Source of the DNA: Rikenellaceae bacterium
GTDB lineage: Bacteria; Bacteroidota; Bacteroidia; Bacteroidales; Rikenellaceae
Direction of reading: 5' to 3'
NCBI GenBank assembly: GCA_020860245.1
Contig: JAJBUQ010000009.1
Coordinates: 170,438 to 234,437 of the forward strand
DNA: 64,000 nucleotides
The first letter of the stretch is position 1. Each line of letters opens with the position of its first letter. The translations under genes and the position numbers were made by a program. The notes under the pieces were generated by a model. The model was not told where the DNA came from. It saw only the letters and a program-made list of their open reading frames with translations, and did no database searches. This document shows, piece after piece, positions 31,667 to 41,260 of this stretch.

Positions 31667-32867
31667 ATTTTATAGTTCTTCCCGGATATACCTTCAGAGC
31701 TTCTTCAATACATTTTATGGCTTTTCCAAGATCCTCTATATTAAGAACGTAAGCTAACCGCACTTCGTCGAGTCCCAGGCATTTTGTCGCGTAAAATCCA
31801 GTTGCAGGAGCCACCATCACGGTTTGTTTCTCATATTCGAATTCATCGAGAAGCCATCTTGCAAATCTGTCGCAGTCATCAATGGGTAATTTCACCATTG
31901 TGTAGAAGGCACCTTTGGGAGTAGGACAGTACACTCCTTCGATTTTATTGAGATTCTCTACAAAAAAATTTCTGCGTTTTAGGTATTCGTTATAAACGGA
32001 TTCAAAGTAACTTTTAGGCGTACTTATGGCTGCTTCGGCTGCAATCTGCGAAAAATACGGCGGACAGAGTCGTGCCTGCGCGACTTTCAACGCACTGCTT
32101 ATTACCTCTTTATTACGTGAAATTATAGCTCCTATGCGGGCTCCGCACATGCTGTATCTTTTAGACACCGAATCTATCATTACGACGTTATCTTCGGCTC
32201 CTTCCAGATTAAGCACCGAATGATACTGCTCGCCGTCATAGCAGAATTCCTTATATACTTCGTCTGAAAAAAGAAACAAGTCATATCTTAATATAATATC
32301 CCGGAGTTGCTCCAATTCTTGTTTGCTGTATAGGTATCCGGTAGGATTGTTCGGATTGCATATCAGTATCGCCTTAGTTCTGGGGGTAATATGCCTCTCG
32401 AAGTCTTCTATTGACGGAAGGGCAAAATTACTATCGATTGTGGAAGTTATCGGTCTTATAACAATATCCGATGGGACGGTAAAGCCATTGTAATTGGCAT
32501 AAAAGGGTTCAGAAACAAGAACTTCGTCCCCTGCATCCATACAAACATTCATGGCCATTAGCAGCGCTTCCGATCCGCCGTTGGTTATTATCATTTGGTC
32601 GTAATCCACATCGATACCTACACTCGAGTAGTATTCGACAAGTTTTCTTCTGTAACTTTCGATACCTGCGGAATGGGAATACTCCACAGTTTTCACATCG
32701 ATATTTTTTACAGCTTCTAAAGCTATATCCGGAGTCGGTATGTCCGGTTGTCCTATATTCAGATGATATACTTTGATCCCGCGCTTCTTTGCATCTTCAG
32801 CGAACGGTACGAGTTTACGTATTGGTGACGGCGGAATTTTTTCGCCTTTGACCGATATATGCGGCAT
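31665..32867 (-). CDS. PLP aminotransferase, class I/II
   Basis: This fold type I aminotransferase is 400 residues long from the ATG at 32867. An in-frame ATG at 32933 would add 22 residues, but it would overlap the upstream nitroreductase gene, and the family start is MPHISVKGEKIPPSPIRKLVPFA. Motifs are NIGQPDIPTPD (about 36), CNPNNPTGYLYS (about 169), and the PLP lysine in SVSKRYSMCGARIG (about 235). It resembles aspartate and aromatic aminotransferases; the exact substrate is unknown. Its start follows the nitroreductase gene after 29 bases. Confidence 0.88.
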   Translation of the reverse strand: MPHISVKGEKIPPSPIRKLVPFAEDAKKRGIKVYHLNIGQPDIPTPDIALEAVKNIDVKTVEYSHSAGIESYRRKLVEYYSSVGIDVDYDQMIITNGGSEALLMAMNVCMDAGDEVLVSEPFYANYNGFTVPSDIVIRPITSTIDSNFALPSIEDFERHITPRTKAILICNPNNPTGYLYSKQELEQLRDIILRYDLFLFSDEVYKEFCYDGEQYHSVLNLEGAEDNVVMIDSVSKRYSMCGARIGAIISRNKEVISSALKVAQARLCPPYFSQIAAEAAISTPKSYFESVYNEYLKRRNFFVENLNKIEGVYCPTPKGAFYTMVKLPIDDCDRFARWLLDEFEYEKQTVMVAPATGFYATKCLGLDEVRLAYVLNIEDLGKAIKCIEEALKVYPGRTIK

Positions 32868-32896
32868 GTTACGGGAATATAAATTGGTTAATAGAA

Positions 32897-33637
32897 TTAT
32901 TTCAGGAATCCCTGTTTTTTCATTACTTGGCAATATGCTTCGGAGAAGGAGATATTGTCTTTACCGGTATATCTTTTCTCTGTAAATATACGGGCGAGAT
33001 TAGGCAAATGATTTATTTCAAGAAGTCTGCGTGTTTCCTCGGATGCTTCTTTTTCCTTCCATAGATTTTCAATATCCTGATCTGTGTAGGCCCTGTATTT
33101 ATCCTGATGAACGACCGCCTCCAATGGAAGCCTGTCCGTAAGTTCCGGTTGTTCGTCCGGATATCCGACTATAAGGGTAGTTACGGGAATTACTCCCTTA
33201 GGCAACTCAAGTATTTCACAGATTTTATCAGCCGTATATATTGTGGTTCCGAGATAGCATATACCGAGACCTTGAGATTCGGCTTCCAATGCTGCGTTCT
33301 GCGCGGCAAGAACCGCATCCGTTGCACCGTTCAAGAACCACAGCAGATTATCATATTCCGGTTGTGCTCCCCTCAGTTCACACCATTTCGAAAATCTGTT
33401 TATATCCGCGCAGAATGTTAACACGACCGGAGCCTGCGTAACCATAGGCTGTCCGAAGTGGCACGGAGATAATTTATCTTTTATTTCTTGATCTGTTGTT
33501 ACTATTATGCTGTAAACCTGCATATTTCCTGTATTCGAGGCTCGCGTGGCCGCAAGTAGGATCGAATGCAGAATATCCTGCGGGATAGATTTATTTTTAT
33601 ATTTTCGTATGGATCTGTGTAGGTTTATTACTTCCAT
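32897..33637 (-). CDS. Nitroreductase-family FMN oxidoreductase
   Basis: This 246-residue enzyme has the nitroreductase fold: HRSIRKYKNKSIP at the start (FMN phosphate site), ATRASNTGNMQVYSIIV (about 32-48) and ALEAESQGLGICYLGTT (about 116-132) for FMN binding near the dimer interface. Such proteins reduce nitro compounds, quinones or flavins with NAD(P)H. Physiological substrate cannot be inferred. It leads a two-gene run with the aminotransferase on the minus strand. Confidence 0.88.
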   Translation of the reverse strand: MEVINLHRSIRKYKNKSIPQDILHSILLAATRASNTGNMQVYSIIVTTDQEIKDKLSPCHFGQPMVTQAPVVLTFCADINRFSKWCELRGAQPEYDNLLWFLNGATDAVLAAQNAALEAESQGLGICYLGTTIYTADKICEILELPKGVIPVTTLIVGYPDEQPELTDRLPLEAVVHQDKYRAYTDQDIENLWKEKEASEETRRLLEINHLPNLARIFTEKRYTGKDNISFSEAYCQVMKKQGFLK

Positions 33638-33690
33638 TTGAATGATATTTCCGCAAAATTAATTATTTTCCCAAAAAAAACAACCATATA

Positions 33691-33724
33691 TAATACAACC
33701 TACGGAATCCCGAAGGTTGTATTA
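33691..33724 (-). terminator. Terminator after the aldose epimerase gene
   Basis: An 11-bp stem (33691-33701 with 33714-33724) is followed on the minus strand by an AT stretch and then a run of eight T. It lies just past the galM-like stop at 33730. Confidence 0.75.
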
Positions 33725-33729
33725 TTTTG

Positions 33730-34788
33730 TCATTTTATTCCGAATCGATATATTATATGTTGTTCGTAATCGTCTTCGGGATTTAAAACTGCGGATGGAT
33801 AATCGGGTTTATTCGGAGAATCGGGGAATAGCTGACATTCCAAGGCAATTCCACCGCGGGATATATGTTCCTCTCCTTTTTTATTTTTACCGCATCCGTC
33901 GAGATAATTTCCGGTGTAAACCTGTAAGCCTGGCTGTGTGGTTTGTATATAAATAATACGTCCGTTTGTCGGTTCGTACAAGTATCCGGCATCTAAAAGC
34001 TTACCTTTTTGCCAGTTGTCGAGTATCCACGTATGGTCGTAACCTCGAGCTATAATTAACTGTTCGAATTTTTCATTAATATCTCGTCCTATCTCTTTAT
34101 CCGATGTAAAATCCATAGGAGTGCCTATAACGGATTCCGGTTCGCCTAACGGTATGGATGTGCTATCGGTAGGGAGATAATAACCTGCGTTTAATTGTAA
34201 AATATGAGAATGTATGTCACCGTTACCTTCCCCTTTAAGGTTAAAATATACATGATTGGTGAGATTCAATATCGTAGGTTTATCGGTTTTCGCGTAATAG
34301 GTTATTTCCAGTTCACATTCGTCATTCCAGTCATACACAACTTCAATTCCGATATTTCCCGGATATTTCTCTTCTCCGTCAGGAGTGATGTAAGTAAATA
34401 TCACCCTGTTTACTTCTGTCCGGCTCTGCCACAATTTTTCTGCAAGCCCGTTAGGACCGCCGTGAAGATGGTTGGGACCGTTGTTCCTCGCAAGTTTGTA
34501 CTCTTCACCATTGAGTGTAAATCGTCCGTTAGCAATGCGGTTTGCATATCTTCCTACTGTTTTTCCCAAATACGCGCTGTCCCCGAAATAATCGTTGTAA
34601 TCCCGGAATCCGAGGACAATATCATCGATTTTACCGTCCTTATCGGGAACTCCTATTCCGACAATCGCAGCACCGATATTGGTTAATTTCACGTAGGCAC
34701 CAATACTATTGGTCATAGTATAAATTATGACAGCTTCCCCTTCCGGAGTAAATCCCCACACGTTTTGTTCGATATCCATTATTTCCAC
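33730..34788 (-). CDS. galM: Aldose 1-epimerase
   Basis: This 352-residue galactose mutarotase interconverts alpha and beta anomers of aldoses. The family motifs GRYANRIANGRFTLNGEEYKLARNNGPNHLHGG (about 79-111) and NLTNHVYFNL (about 180) are present, and the catalytic glutamate is probably in IALECQLFPDSPN (about 316-328). No signal peptide is seen. The start overlaps the upstream nucleotidyltransferase gene by 10 bases, so the pair is probably translated together. A secreted beta-galactosidase is elsewhere in the window, but it is not linked to this gene. Confidence 0.92.
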   Translation of the reverse strand: MEIMDIEQNVWGFTPEGEAVIIYTMTNSIGAYVKLTNIGAAIVGIGVPDKDGKIDDIVLGFRDYNDYFGDSAYLGKTVGRYANRIANGRFTLNGEEYKLARNNGPNHLHGGPNGLAEKLWQSRTEVNRVIFTYITPDGEEKYPGNIGIEVVYDWNDECELEITYYAKTDKPTILNLTNHVYFNLKGEGNGDIHSHILQLNAGYYLPTDSTSIPLGEPESVIGTPMDFTSDKEIGRDINEKFEQLIIARGYDHTWILDNWQKGKLLDAGYLYEPTNGRIIYIQTTQPGLQVYTGNYLDGCGKNKKGEEHISRGGIALECQLFPDSPNKPDYPSAVLNPEDDYEQHIIYRFGIK

Positions 34789-35687
34789 AATTTTTGCGGA
34801 TAAACGCCTTTTTCTATTAGTCCGTTGAGTTTTTCGATCACAGCAGGTTTATCTTCCTTATAAGTTACGCCGAACCATTTAGCATCCGAAGAAAGAACCT
34901 TCATTTCGGCTTTACCACTTGATATAAGCTCATTTACCATTAACGGAATAAAAAATTCAGCCTTAAGATTGCTCTGGTTTTCTTTTAGGAACTTTGGGAA
35001 ATAATCTTTCGAATAATCGAAATAATCCGGTGAAAATCCGAACATGTTCATCGAGACTTTGCTCTTAGCGTCGATCGGTTTCAGGATATCGTTCTCGTCT
35101 TTGTAAAGTACCTCATCTCCTTCCTTAATTATATATGTTCTTTCGACTACATTAGTGAGGTTGTCATTGGAATCCGTCTCGCATATTCCTCGCGAAACAG
35201 ATCCATGTTCAGATAGTGTGTTTTCAAGCATATAACCCACCATGCAGTATCTATTTTTGCTGTCAGCAAGAGAGACAAGATAATCTCCTATGGTTTTATA
35301 CGCTTCCGCACCGTAAAAATCGTCCGCATTGATTACTGCGAACGGTTCTTTTATGACTTCCGCACCCATAAGAAGAGCGTGGTTCGTTCCCCATGGTTTT
35401 TCACGTCCTTCAGGTACGGCGAAGCCGTCCGGAAGTTTATCCAACTCCTGAAATACTAATTCGACATCTATTTTCCCGTTAAACCGGTCCTTATTGAATA
35501 CTTCTTTAAATTCCTTTTCAAAGCTGTGACGGATCACAAAAACGACTTTGCCGAACCCCGCACGTATAGCGTCGTAAATAGAATAATCTATAATTGCTTC
35601 GTTATTGGGACCTATGCCGTCCATTTGTTTCAATGAACCGTAACGCGAACCCATGCCCGCAGCCAATACCAGTAATGTAGGTTTCAT
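34779..35687 (-). CDS. Sugar-phosphate nucleotidyltransferase-like protein
   Basis: This 302-residue protein begins with the nucleotide-binding motif LVLAAGMGSRYGSLKQMD (6-23) of sugar nucleotidyltransferases and has VINADDFYGAEAYKTIGDYL (about 117-136) for metal binding. It resembles glucose-1-phosphate uridylyl/thymidylyltransferase-type proteins, but the exact sugar and nucleotide are unclear. It is the first gene of a pair with galM. The 97 bases between its start (35687) and the divergent LytM-like gene would hold promoters for both. Confidence 0.8.
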   Translation of the reverse strand: MKPTLLVLAAGMGSRYGSLKQMDGIGPNNEAIIDYSIYDAIRAGFGKVVFVIRHSFEKEFKEVFNKDRFNGKIDVELVFQELDKLPDGFAVPEGREKPWGTNHALLMGAEVIKEPFAVINADDFYGAEAYKTIGDYLVSLADSKNRYCMVGYMLENTLSEHGSVSRGICETDSNDNLTNVVERTYIIKEGDEVLYKDENDILKPIDAKSKVSMNMFGFSPDYFDYSKDYFPKFLKENQSNLKAEFFIPLMVNELISSGKAEMKVLSSDAKWFGVTYKEDKPAVIEKLNGLIEKGVYPQKLWK

Positions 35688-35808
35688 ATAATTGAGTTTT
35701 AAGTTTCAATGAATACAAAATTAAGAAAAATATCCGATATGATGCTTTTGACAGATTATGATTTAAACGGAAAAATATCTATGTTTGCAAAGATTTACCT
35801 TTTTCAAA

Positions 35809-36672
35809 ATGGCATTAAAAAATAAGGTTAAACGTTTTTTCTCGGATTTCCGGATTAAGCACAAAATAAGTATAGACGATCCGCATACCGAAAAAGAGGT
35901 GTGGCACATGTATTTGTCGCCTGCCAATATTTTTTCAGCCGTACTGGCACTGGTTATAATTTTATTGGCTGTGGTTACAATAATAGTAGCTTTTACTCCA
36001 GTTATGGATTTTTTACCGGGATACCAGGGCAATAAAACACGTAACGTTTTAATCGAGAATCATCTTAAATTAGATTCTTTGGAGAAAAGTCTTGAAAAAT
36101 GGAATGAATACTATATTAATCTGGTAAGGATTATGGACGGACTTCCCGCATACCCTACAGATAATTTTATCAGTGATTCTTTATTGGATTCGATTCCCTA
36201 TGTAAATCGTTCCATAGAAGACTCGCTACTTAGAAATCAGCTCGAAGGAGACGGGGATTACGGCTTAAGCAAAAATTCTGGTACAGAAACGGTTTCCGGA
36301 ACGTTGAGTTTTCCCCCCCCTGTAAAAGGGGTCGTCATGGGAAAATTCGATCCTGAATCGGAAATGTATGGAATTAATATAGCCACAGCAGAGAATCAGC
36401 CGGTTATATCTATTTTGGATGGGACTGTAATCGTATCTGCATGGACTCCCAATTCAGGAAATATAATATTTATATCGCATCCCGGAAATATGGTATCCGG
36501 TTATTTATTTAATGCTCGTTCGATAAAGAAGGTCGGCGACAGAATAAATGCCGGAGATGTAATAGCTTTTACCGGAAACGCTGATGAAAATGATTCAGAC
36601 ACGGGATTCATTCAGTTTCAGTTATGGAATAACGGCGCAGCAGTCGATCCGGAAAATTATATAATTTTTTAA
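35809..36672 (+). CDS. Degenerate LytM (M23)-domain membrane protein
   Basis: From the ATG at 35809 this is 288 residues; a TTG at 35785 would add 8 but is less likely. A single N-terminal membrane helix (about 41-65) is followed by a linker and a C-terminal domain (about 170-288) that resembles an M23/LytM peptidase. The zinc ligands are not conserved: where active enzymes have H-x-G-x-D the protein reads MYGINIAT, and where they have H-x-H it reads FIQFQLW. It is therefore probably inactive and could act as a binding or activating partner for murein enzymes, as EnvC and NlpD do. That role is inferred. It is divergent from the nucleotidyltransferase gene and just upstream of dxr. Confidence 0.75.
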   Translation: MALKNKVKRFFSDFRIKHKISIDDPHTEKEVWHMYLSPANIFSAVLALVIILLAVVTIIVAFTPVMDFLPGYQGNKTRNVLIENHLKLDSLEKSLEKWNEYYINLVRIMDGLPAYPTDNFISDSLLDSIPYVNRSIEDSLLRNQLEGDGDYGLSKNSGTETVSGTLSFPPPVKGVVMGKFDPESEMYGINIATAENQPVISILDGTVIVSAWTPNSGNIIFISHPGNMVSGYLFNARSIKKVGDRINAGDVIAFTGNADENDSDTGFIQFQLWNNGAAVDPENYIIF

Positions 36673-36682
36673 TTTTTAAGGA

Positions 36683-37852
36683 ATGTTAAAACAAAGGATA
36701 GCAATTCTGGGGTCTACCGGATCCATTGGAAAGCAATCTTTAGAAATAATAAGGAATAACCAACATTTGTTTTCAGCGGAGATTCTTACAGCCAATAATA
36801 ACTGGCAGTTGTTGGTTAATCAAGCCATAGAATTTTTGCCGGACAGCGTGGTAATTGCCAATCAAATCCATTATTTGAAAGTTAAGGAAGCACTGTCGCG
36901 ATTCCCGATTAAAGTGTATGCCGGAAAAGAATCTATCGAACAAATAGTCGAGAGTGACAGAATAGATACGGTTATTTCCGCACTTGTCGGTTATTCAGGA
37001 TTGTTTCCTTCGATAGCGGCAATAAAGGCGGGTAAAAAGATCGCTCTGGCCAATAAAGAAACACTGGTAGTCGCAGGAGAAATAGTCATGAAACTTGCAG
37101 AAGAATATATGGTGCCTATTCTGCCTGTAGATTCGGAACATTCGGCGATTTTCCAGTGTCTGGTAGGAGAACGGGGAGACGTGGAAAAAATTATTCTTAC
37201 TGCCTCCGGAGGTCCGTTTCTGCATACTCCTATAAGAAAACTCAAAAATGTAACCGTAGAGGACGCTCTCAAACATCCTACATGGTCGATGGGAGCTAAA
37301 GTAACTATTGACTCGGCAACAATGATGAACAAAGGTTTTGAAGTTATCGAAGCTAAATGGTTATTCGGACTGGATCCTAAAAATATAGAAGTTGTAATTC
37401 ATCCCCAGGCTGTAATACACTCTATGGTACAATTTTCTGATGGGGCGATAAAGGCCCAGTTGGGCACACCCGACATGCGAATACCCATACAGTATGCCCT
37501 CACGTTCCCGGAAAGAATATTTCAGAACAATAAAAGGTATGATTTTCTAAAGGATGGTGTTTTTAATTTTTATGAAGCGGAGCAGGCGAGATTTAAAAAT
37601 CTCTTCCTGGCCTACACGGCTCTGAGAAGAGGGGGTAACTCCCCCTGCGTCCTTAACGCTGCCAATGAGATTGCCGTCAGCTCCTTCCTTGACAGGAAGA
37701 TCGGATTTACGGAAATGACGGAAGTAATTGAAAATTCGCTTGAAAAGGTTACCTTCAAAGAGAATCCTTCGCTGGACGATTATAGAATGAGCGATACCGA
37801 AACACGTATAGTTGCAGAAGAATATGTTAAAAAAATAAGAATTAAAAATTAA
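36683..37852 (+). CDS. dxr: 1-deoxy-D-xylulose-5-phosphate reductoisomerase
   Basis: This 389-residue NADPH enzyme makes 2-C-methyl-D-erythritol 4-phosphate in the MEP isoprenoid pathway. Motifs are the NADPH site ILGSTGSIGKQSLEII (8-23), LANKETLVVAGE, the metal and substrate site PVDSEHSAIFQCL, and GPFLHTPIRKL followed by ATMMNKGFEVIEAKWLF. Length fits. It is followed by rseP after one base. Confidence 0.96.
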   Translation: MLKQRIAILGSTGSIGKQSLEIIRNNQHLFSAEILTANNNWQLLVNQAIEFLPDSVVIANQIHYLKVKEALSRFPIKVYAGKESIEQIVESDRIDTVISALVGYSGLFPSIAAIKAGKKIALANKETLVVAGEIVMKLAEEYMVPILPVDSEHSAIFQCLVGERGDVEKIILTASGGPFLHTPIRKLKNVTVEDALKHPTWSMGAKVTIDSATMMNKGFEVIEAKWLFGLDPKNIEVVIHPQAVIHSMVQFSDGAIKAQLGTPDMRIPIQYALTFPERIFQNNKRYDFLKDGVFNFYEAEQARFKNLFLAYTALRRGGNSPCVLNAANEIAVSSFLDRKIGFTEMTEVIENSLEKVTFKENPSLDDYRMSDTETRIVAEEYVKKIRIKN

Positions 37853-37853
37853 T

Positions 37854-39191
37854 ATGTGGATTAAAATAGGTCAATTAATAGTAAGCCTCTCCCTGCTGGT
37901 AATTGTTCATGAACTTGGACACTTTATTTTTGCGAAATTATTCAAATGTCGCGTAGAAAAATTTTATTTGTTTTTCAATCCATGGTTTTCATTATTTAAA
38001 TTCAGAATAGGAGAGACTCTATATGGTATAGGTTGGATACCGTTCGGAGGGTACGTCAAAATATCGGGAATGATCGACGAATCCATGGATACGGAGCAAA
38101 TGAAGCAGCCGGCAAAACCGTATGAATTCCGGTCGAAGCCTGCATGGCAGCGGCTTCTGATAATGATTGGCGGTGTTATGATGAATGTGATCCTCGCGGC
38201 AATGATATATATCGGACTCAGCTACAAGTATGGGGATTCTTATATATCCGCGGAGGATGCCAAATATGGATTTCAATTCAGCGAGTTGGCTCAGGAGATA
38301 GGATTCCGGAACGGCGATAAAATTATCAGTATCGAAGGTAATCCGGTTGATAATTATACTGAAGTTTTTTTCGCTATAATTTTAGACCAGATTGGCTCGG
38401 TCGAAGTCGAAAGGGACGGTGGGGTAGTACAGGTCAGTATCGATCCGGATTTTCTTCCGCGAATATTGAAAGAAAAGAAAACATTTATGGCTCCGCTCGT
38501 TCCGTTTGTAATAAATAACGTAACCGAAGAGGGAACGGCCGGATTATCGGGATTACTACCCGGAGATACCATCATTTCCATTAACGGACAGCTGGCATCG
38601 CTCTCGGAACAAACTTTAAATATAATTGCCGAGAATAAAGGACAGGAAGTATACATCGAATTATCGAGGGATTCGGCCGGATTCAGGCGGTTGATAAATA
38701 AATCTGTAAAAGTTGCCGATAACGGGACAATAGGGGTCGAATTGACTTCTCTCACCAATCTTATAAACATTAGTACAAAGGAGTATAATGTATTTACCGC
38801 AGTACCTGCAGGATTTAAAAGAGCAGGAACAGAAATAAATAATTACCTCAAACAGCTGAGGTTAATGTTCAAACCTAAAACGGAGGCATACAAATCGGTG
38901 GGAGGATTTATAGCTATCGGGAATATATTCCCTGACACGTGGAGTTGGTATAACTTCTGGAATATTACGGCTTTATTGTCGATCATGCTTGCCGTAATGA
39001 ATCTTCTCCCCATTCCCGCACTGGACGGAGGGCATGTTATGTTCCTTCTATACGAAGTTATCACGAGAAGAAAACCTAGCGATAAATTCCTTGAAAAAGC
39101 ACAAATGGTCGGATTGGTACTTCTGCTTGCACTATTGCTGTATGCTAACGGAAATGATGTCTTCAAACTTATTACCAAATGGATGTCATGA
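37854..39191 (+). CDS. rseP: RseP-type site-2 membrane protease
   Basis: This 445-residue M50 intramembrane metalloprotease has HELGHF (zinc ligands, about residues 20-25) in its first helix, the YGIGWIPFGGYVKISGM stretch, one or two PDZ domains (about 140-300) and the second metal motif in PIPALDGGHV (about 385-395). RseP cuts membrane-bound regulators such as anti-sigma factors and remnant signal peptides. It overlaps rdgB by 4 bases (ATGA) and follows dxr by one base. Confidence 0.94.
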   Translation: MWIKIGQLIVSLSLLVIVHELGHFIFAKLFKCRVEKFYLFFNPWFSLFKFRIGETLYGIGWIPFGGYVKISGMIDESMDTEQMKQPAKPYEFRSKPAWQRLLIMIGGVMMNVILAAMIYIGLSYKYGDSYISAEDAKYGFQFSELAQEIGFRNGDKIISIEGNPVDNYTEVFFAIILDQIGSVEVERDGGVVQVSIDPDFLPRILKEKKTFMAPLVPFVINNVTEEGTAGLSGLLPGDTIISINGQLASLSEQTLNIIAENKGQEVYIELSRDSAGFRRLINKSVKVADNGTIGVELTSLTNLINISTKEYNVFTAVPAGFKRAGTEINNYLKQLRLMFKPKTEAYKSVGGFIAIGNIFPDTWSWYNFWNITALLSIMLAVMNLLPIPALDGGHVMFLLYEVITRRKPSDKFLEKAQMVGLVLLLALLLYANGNDVFKLITKWMS

Positions 39192-39772
39192 AATTGATTT
39201 TTGCCACTAATAATAAACATAAGCATGAAGAGGTACAGAAGTTGGTCGGCGATAGTATAAAACTTGCCACGCCTTCTGATTTTGGCATTACAGAGGACAT
39301 TCCGGAGAATCAAAATACTTTGGAGGGTAACGCATTGGAAAAAGCCCGTTATATTTTCAGTAAAACAGGCGTCAGTTGTTTTGCCGATGACACAGGTCTG
39401 GAAGTAAGGGCTTTAAATGGTGAGCCGGGTGTATACTCGGCCCGTTATGCCGGGACAGGTAAAGATAATAATGCGAATATTGAGCTTCTGCTTGAAAACT
39501 TACAGGGAATTACCGATCGGACTGCACGATTCAGAACCGTTATAGCCTTGATTATCAATGGTAAAGAGTTTTTATTTGAAGGGATAGTTGCCGGAGAGAT
39601 TTTGTTAAAGAAAACAGGAGAAGGTGGTTTTGGATACGATCCGGTTTTCAAACCCGATGGTTATGAAATTTCTTTTGCACAAATGTCTCTCAATGAAAAA
39701 AACGATATCAGTCACAGAGGACGCGCGGTAGCAAAATTAGCAGAGTTTCTTCACCAAAATGAAAAGCTATAA
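39188..39772 (+). CDS. rdgB: dITP/XTP pyrophosphatase, RdgB/HAM1 family
   Basis: This 194-residue enzyme removes non-canonical purine nucleotides. It starts at the ATG at 39188, which overlaps the rseP stop as ATGA; an in-frame ATG at 39179 is less likely. Conserved parts are FATNNKHKHEEVQ (4-16), TLEGNALEKARYI, FADDTGLEVRALNGEPGVYSARYAG (about 65-89), GEGGFGYDPVF (about 146) and ISHRGRAV (about 175). It overlaps recO by 14 bases. Confidence 0.95.
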   Translation: MKLIFATNNKHKHEEVQKLVGDSIKLATPSDFGITEDIPENQNTLEGNALEKARYIFSKTGVSCFADDTGLEVRALNGEPGVYSARYAGTGKDNNANIELLLENLQGITDRTARFRTVIALIINGKEFLFEGIVAGEILLKKTGEGGFGYDPVFKPDGYEISFAQMSLNEKNDISHRGRAVAKLAEFLHQNEKL

Positions 39773-40481
39773 AGCCAAAGGAATTGTATTAAGCACTGTA
39801 AAATACGGTGATTCATCTCTTATTCTTTTCTTATATACAAATATTATCGGACGTCAGACTTACATAGTTCAAGGAATTCGGTCAAAGGGTAAAGGCAATA
39901 AATCATCTTTTTTTCAACCCCTATTCCCAATCGATTTTATCGGATATGAACCGAGATATGGTTCGATGCATAAAATAAAGGAAGTCGCACTGGCTTATCC
40001 GGTTGTATCTCTTCCGTTCGACATAAGAAAAAGTACCGTATCGCTGTTTATAGCTGAGACTATCTACCGATTAATTAGAGAATCTGTGAGAGACGAAAGA
40101 CTCTTTGATTTTGTGTATAATTCGGTAGTGGCCCTGGATTCGATGAACGACGGTGTTTACAATTTTCATTTATGGTTTCTTGTCAAACTATCCTATTTTT
40201 TAGGGTTTTATCCGGGCAATGAATACATGCCTGATTCTTATTTCGATATAACCAACGGGGTATTTACACCCGTAATGCCCCCACATCAAATGTTATTAAA
40301 TAGAGAAAATTCGGAATTACTCGGAATATTTATGGATGTTCCGATTGATGAAATTCATAGGATAAATCTCTCTGGAAGCCGGAGATCGGCATTCTTAAAT
40401 TCCATTCTTATATTTATAGGATATCATTCGGATTCTGTAAATAAAATCAAATCCATAGATATTCTCAGAGAGGTTTTTTAA
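39759..40481 (+). CDS. recO: DNA repair protein RecO
   Basis: This 240-residue protein helps RecR load RecA at gaps. The N-terminal OB-fold is visible as KAKGIVLSTVKYGDSSLILFLYT (5-27) and LFPIDFIGYEPRYGSMHKIKEV, followed by an alpha-helical domain. It is short and, like other Bacteroidota RecO, lacks an obvious zinc-binding cysteine cluster. It ends a run of dxr, rseP, rdgB and recO, which overlap or nearly touch each other. Confidence 0.88.
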   Translation: MKSYKAKGIVLSTVKYGDSSLILFLYTNIIGRQTYIVQGIRSKGKGNKSSFFQPLFPIDFIGYEPRYGSMHKIKEVALAYPVVSLPFDIRKSTVSLFIAETIYRLIRESVRDERLFDFVYNSVVALDSMNDGVYNFHLWFLVKLSYFLGFYPGNEYMPDSYFDITNGVFTPVMPPHQMLLNRENSELLGIFMDVPIDEIHRINLSGSRRSAFLNSILIFIGYHSDSVNKIKSIDILREVF

Positions 40482-40623
40482 TATCGGTTTGAGGTGTTGC
40501 GTTTTGTTCTTCGCCGCACTCTACGTTGTCGAGACGTTCGCTCATCTGATTCAAAGTATTTATTATTTTGTCGTTATCGACTTTGATTTCCGTTTGTTGT
40601 TTTTTATCTTCAATCTCTTCCAT
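40465..40623 (-). CDS. Small charged protein of unknown function
   Basis: An ATG-started frame of 52 codons on the minus strand begins MEEIEDKKQQTEIKV and ends IKKPL. It is strongly charged, rich in Glu, Lys, Asn and Gln, has one cysteine and no membrane segment, and may form a short amphipathic helix (DKIINTLNQMSERLDNV). It overlaps the 3' end of recO by 17 bases in convergent orientation. The composition looks like a real protein rather than antisense noise, but I recognise no family. Confidence 0.5.
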   Translation of the reverse strand: MEEIEDKKQQTEIKVDNDKIINTLNQMSERLDNVECGEEQNATPQTDIKKPL

Positions 40624-41117
40624 AATTATATTTTTACGTATATAATATCATAAACCGGACCAATGAAAACAATCCGCGAAAAAAGAATATTTTTTCTAAT
40701 ATATTGATGTAAATCAAGGTAATACGTTGTCCACTCGTGAGAATGTAATAGTTTGGCGGCTGTCATTCCCGCGTCACAGTTTCAGGGTAGATCTCGTAGT
40801 ATGCTATTCACTGGTGGCATGAGATGTAGCACCGTGGTGGAAGTGACAAGTGCGCTAAGTTTTCTGAAAAATCGTTGTATGAACAAATAAATAAAAATAT
40901 TCGATTATTGTTGGCATACTCTCCATCAATGGGATATGATAAATGCGCTGAGAAAGATTGTGATTTCACTTATTGTCTGAATGTAAAACAACGGTAGTGG
41001 GGTACTTCTAAACGGCCTATTCCAGAGGACATAAAATTCGTACACTTATGAATCGGGACAATATGCTGGCGCATTACTGCATATAAATTCATAGATAATC
41101 CATTCACAAACATATAA
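40624..41117. other. 494-base stretch without recognised features
   Basis: Both strands are broken by stops in all frames. No tRNA, repeat or clear promoter is visible. The part at 40740-40880 is richer in G and C than its neighbours and could be an old remnant, but translation on either strand gives nothing I can assign. Confidence 0.5.
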
Positions 41118-41163
41118 AATGCCCTGTAAAATCAGATTTCTTACAACTGATTTACAGGGCATT
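41118..41163 (-). terminator. Terminator of tRNA-Pro
   Basis: A 13-bp stem (41118-41130 with 41151-41163), extended by a second helix after a single bulged A, lies 8 bases past the 3' end of the tRNA on the minus strand. Confidence 0.7.
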
Positions 41164-41170
41164 TACTTAG

Positions 41171-41245
41171 TCGGGGCGACTGGATTCGAACCAGCGGCCA
41201 CACGCCCCCCAGACGTGTACTCTAACCGGGCTGAGCTACGCCCCG
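41171..41245 (-). tRNA. tRNA-Pro (anticodon GGG)
   Basis: The minus strand folds into a complete 75-base tRNA: acceptor stem CGGGGCG/CGCCCCG with discriminator A, D arm with GCTCAGCCCGGTTAGAG, anticodon stem CACGT/GCGTG with loop CTGGGGG (anticodon GGG, reading CCC), and T arm CTGGTTCGAATCCAG. CCA is not encoded. Confidence 0.95.
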
Positions 41246-41260
41246 AATTCTTTTGCACCG

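Noticed and set aside
40624..41117. Transposase or other gene remnant between recO and tRNA-Pro
   Set aside because: Translations of both strands gave no family motif and many stops; kept only as a featureless stretch.
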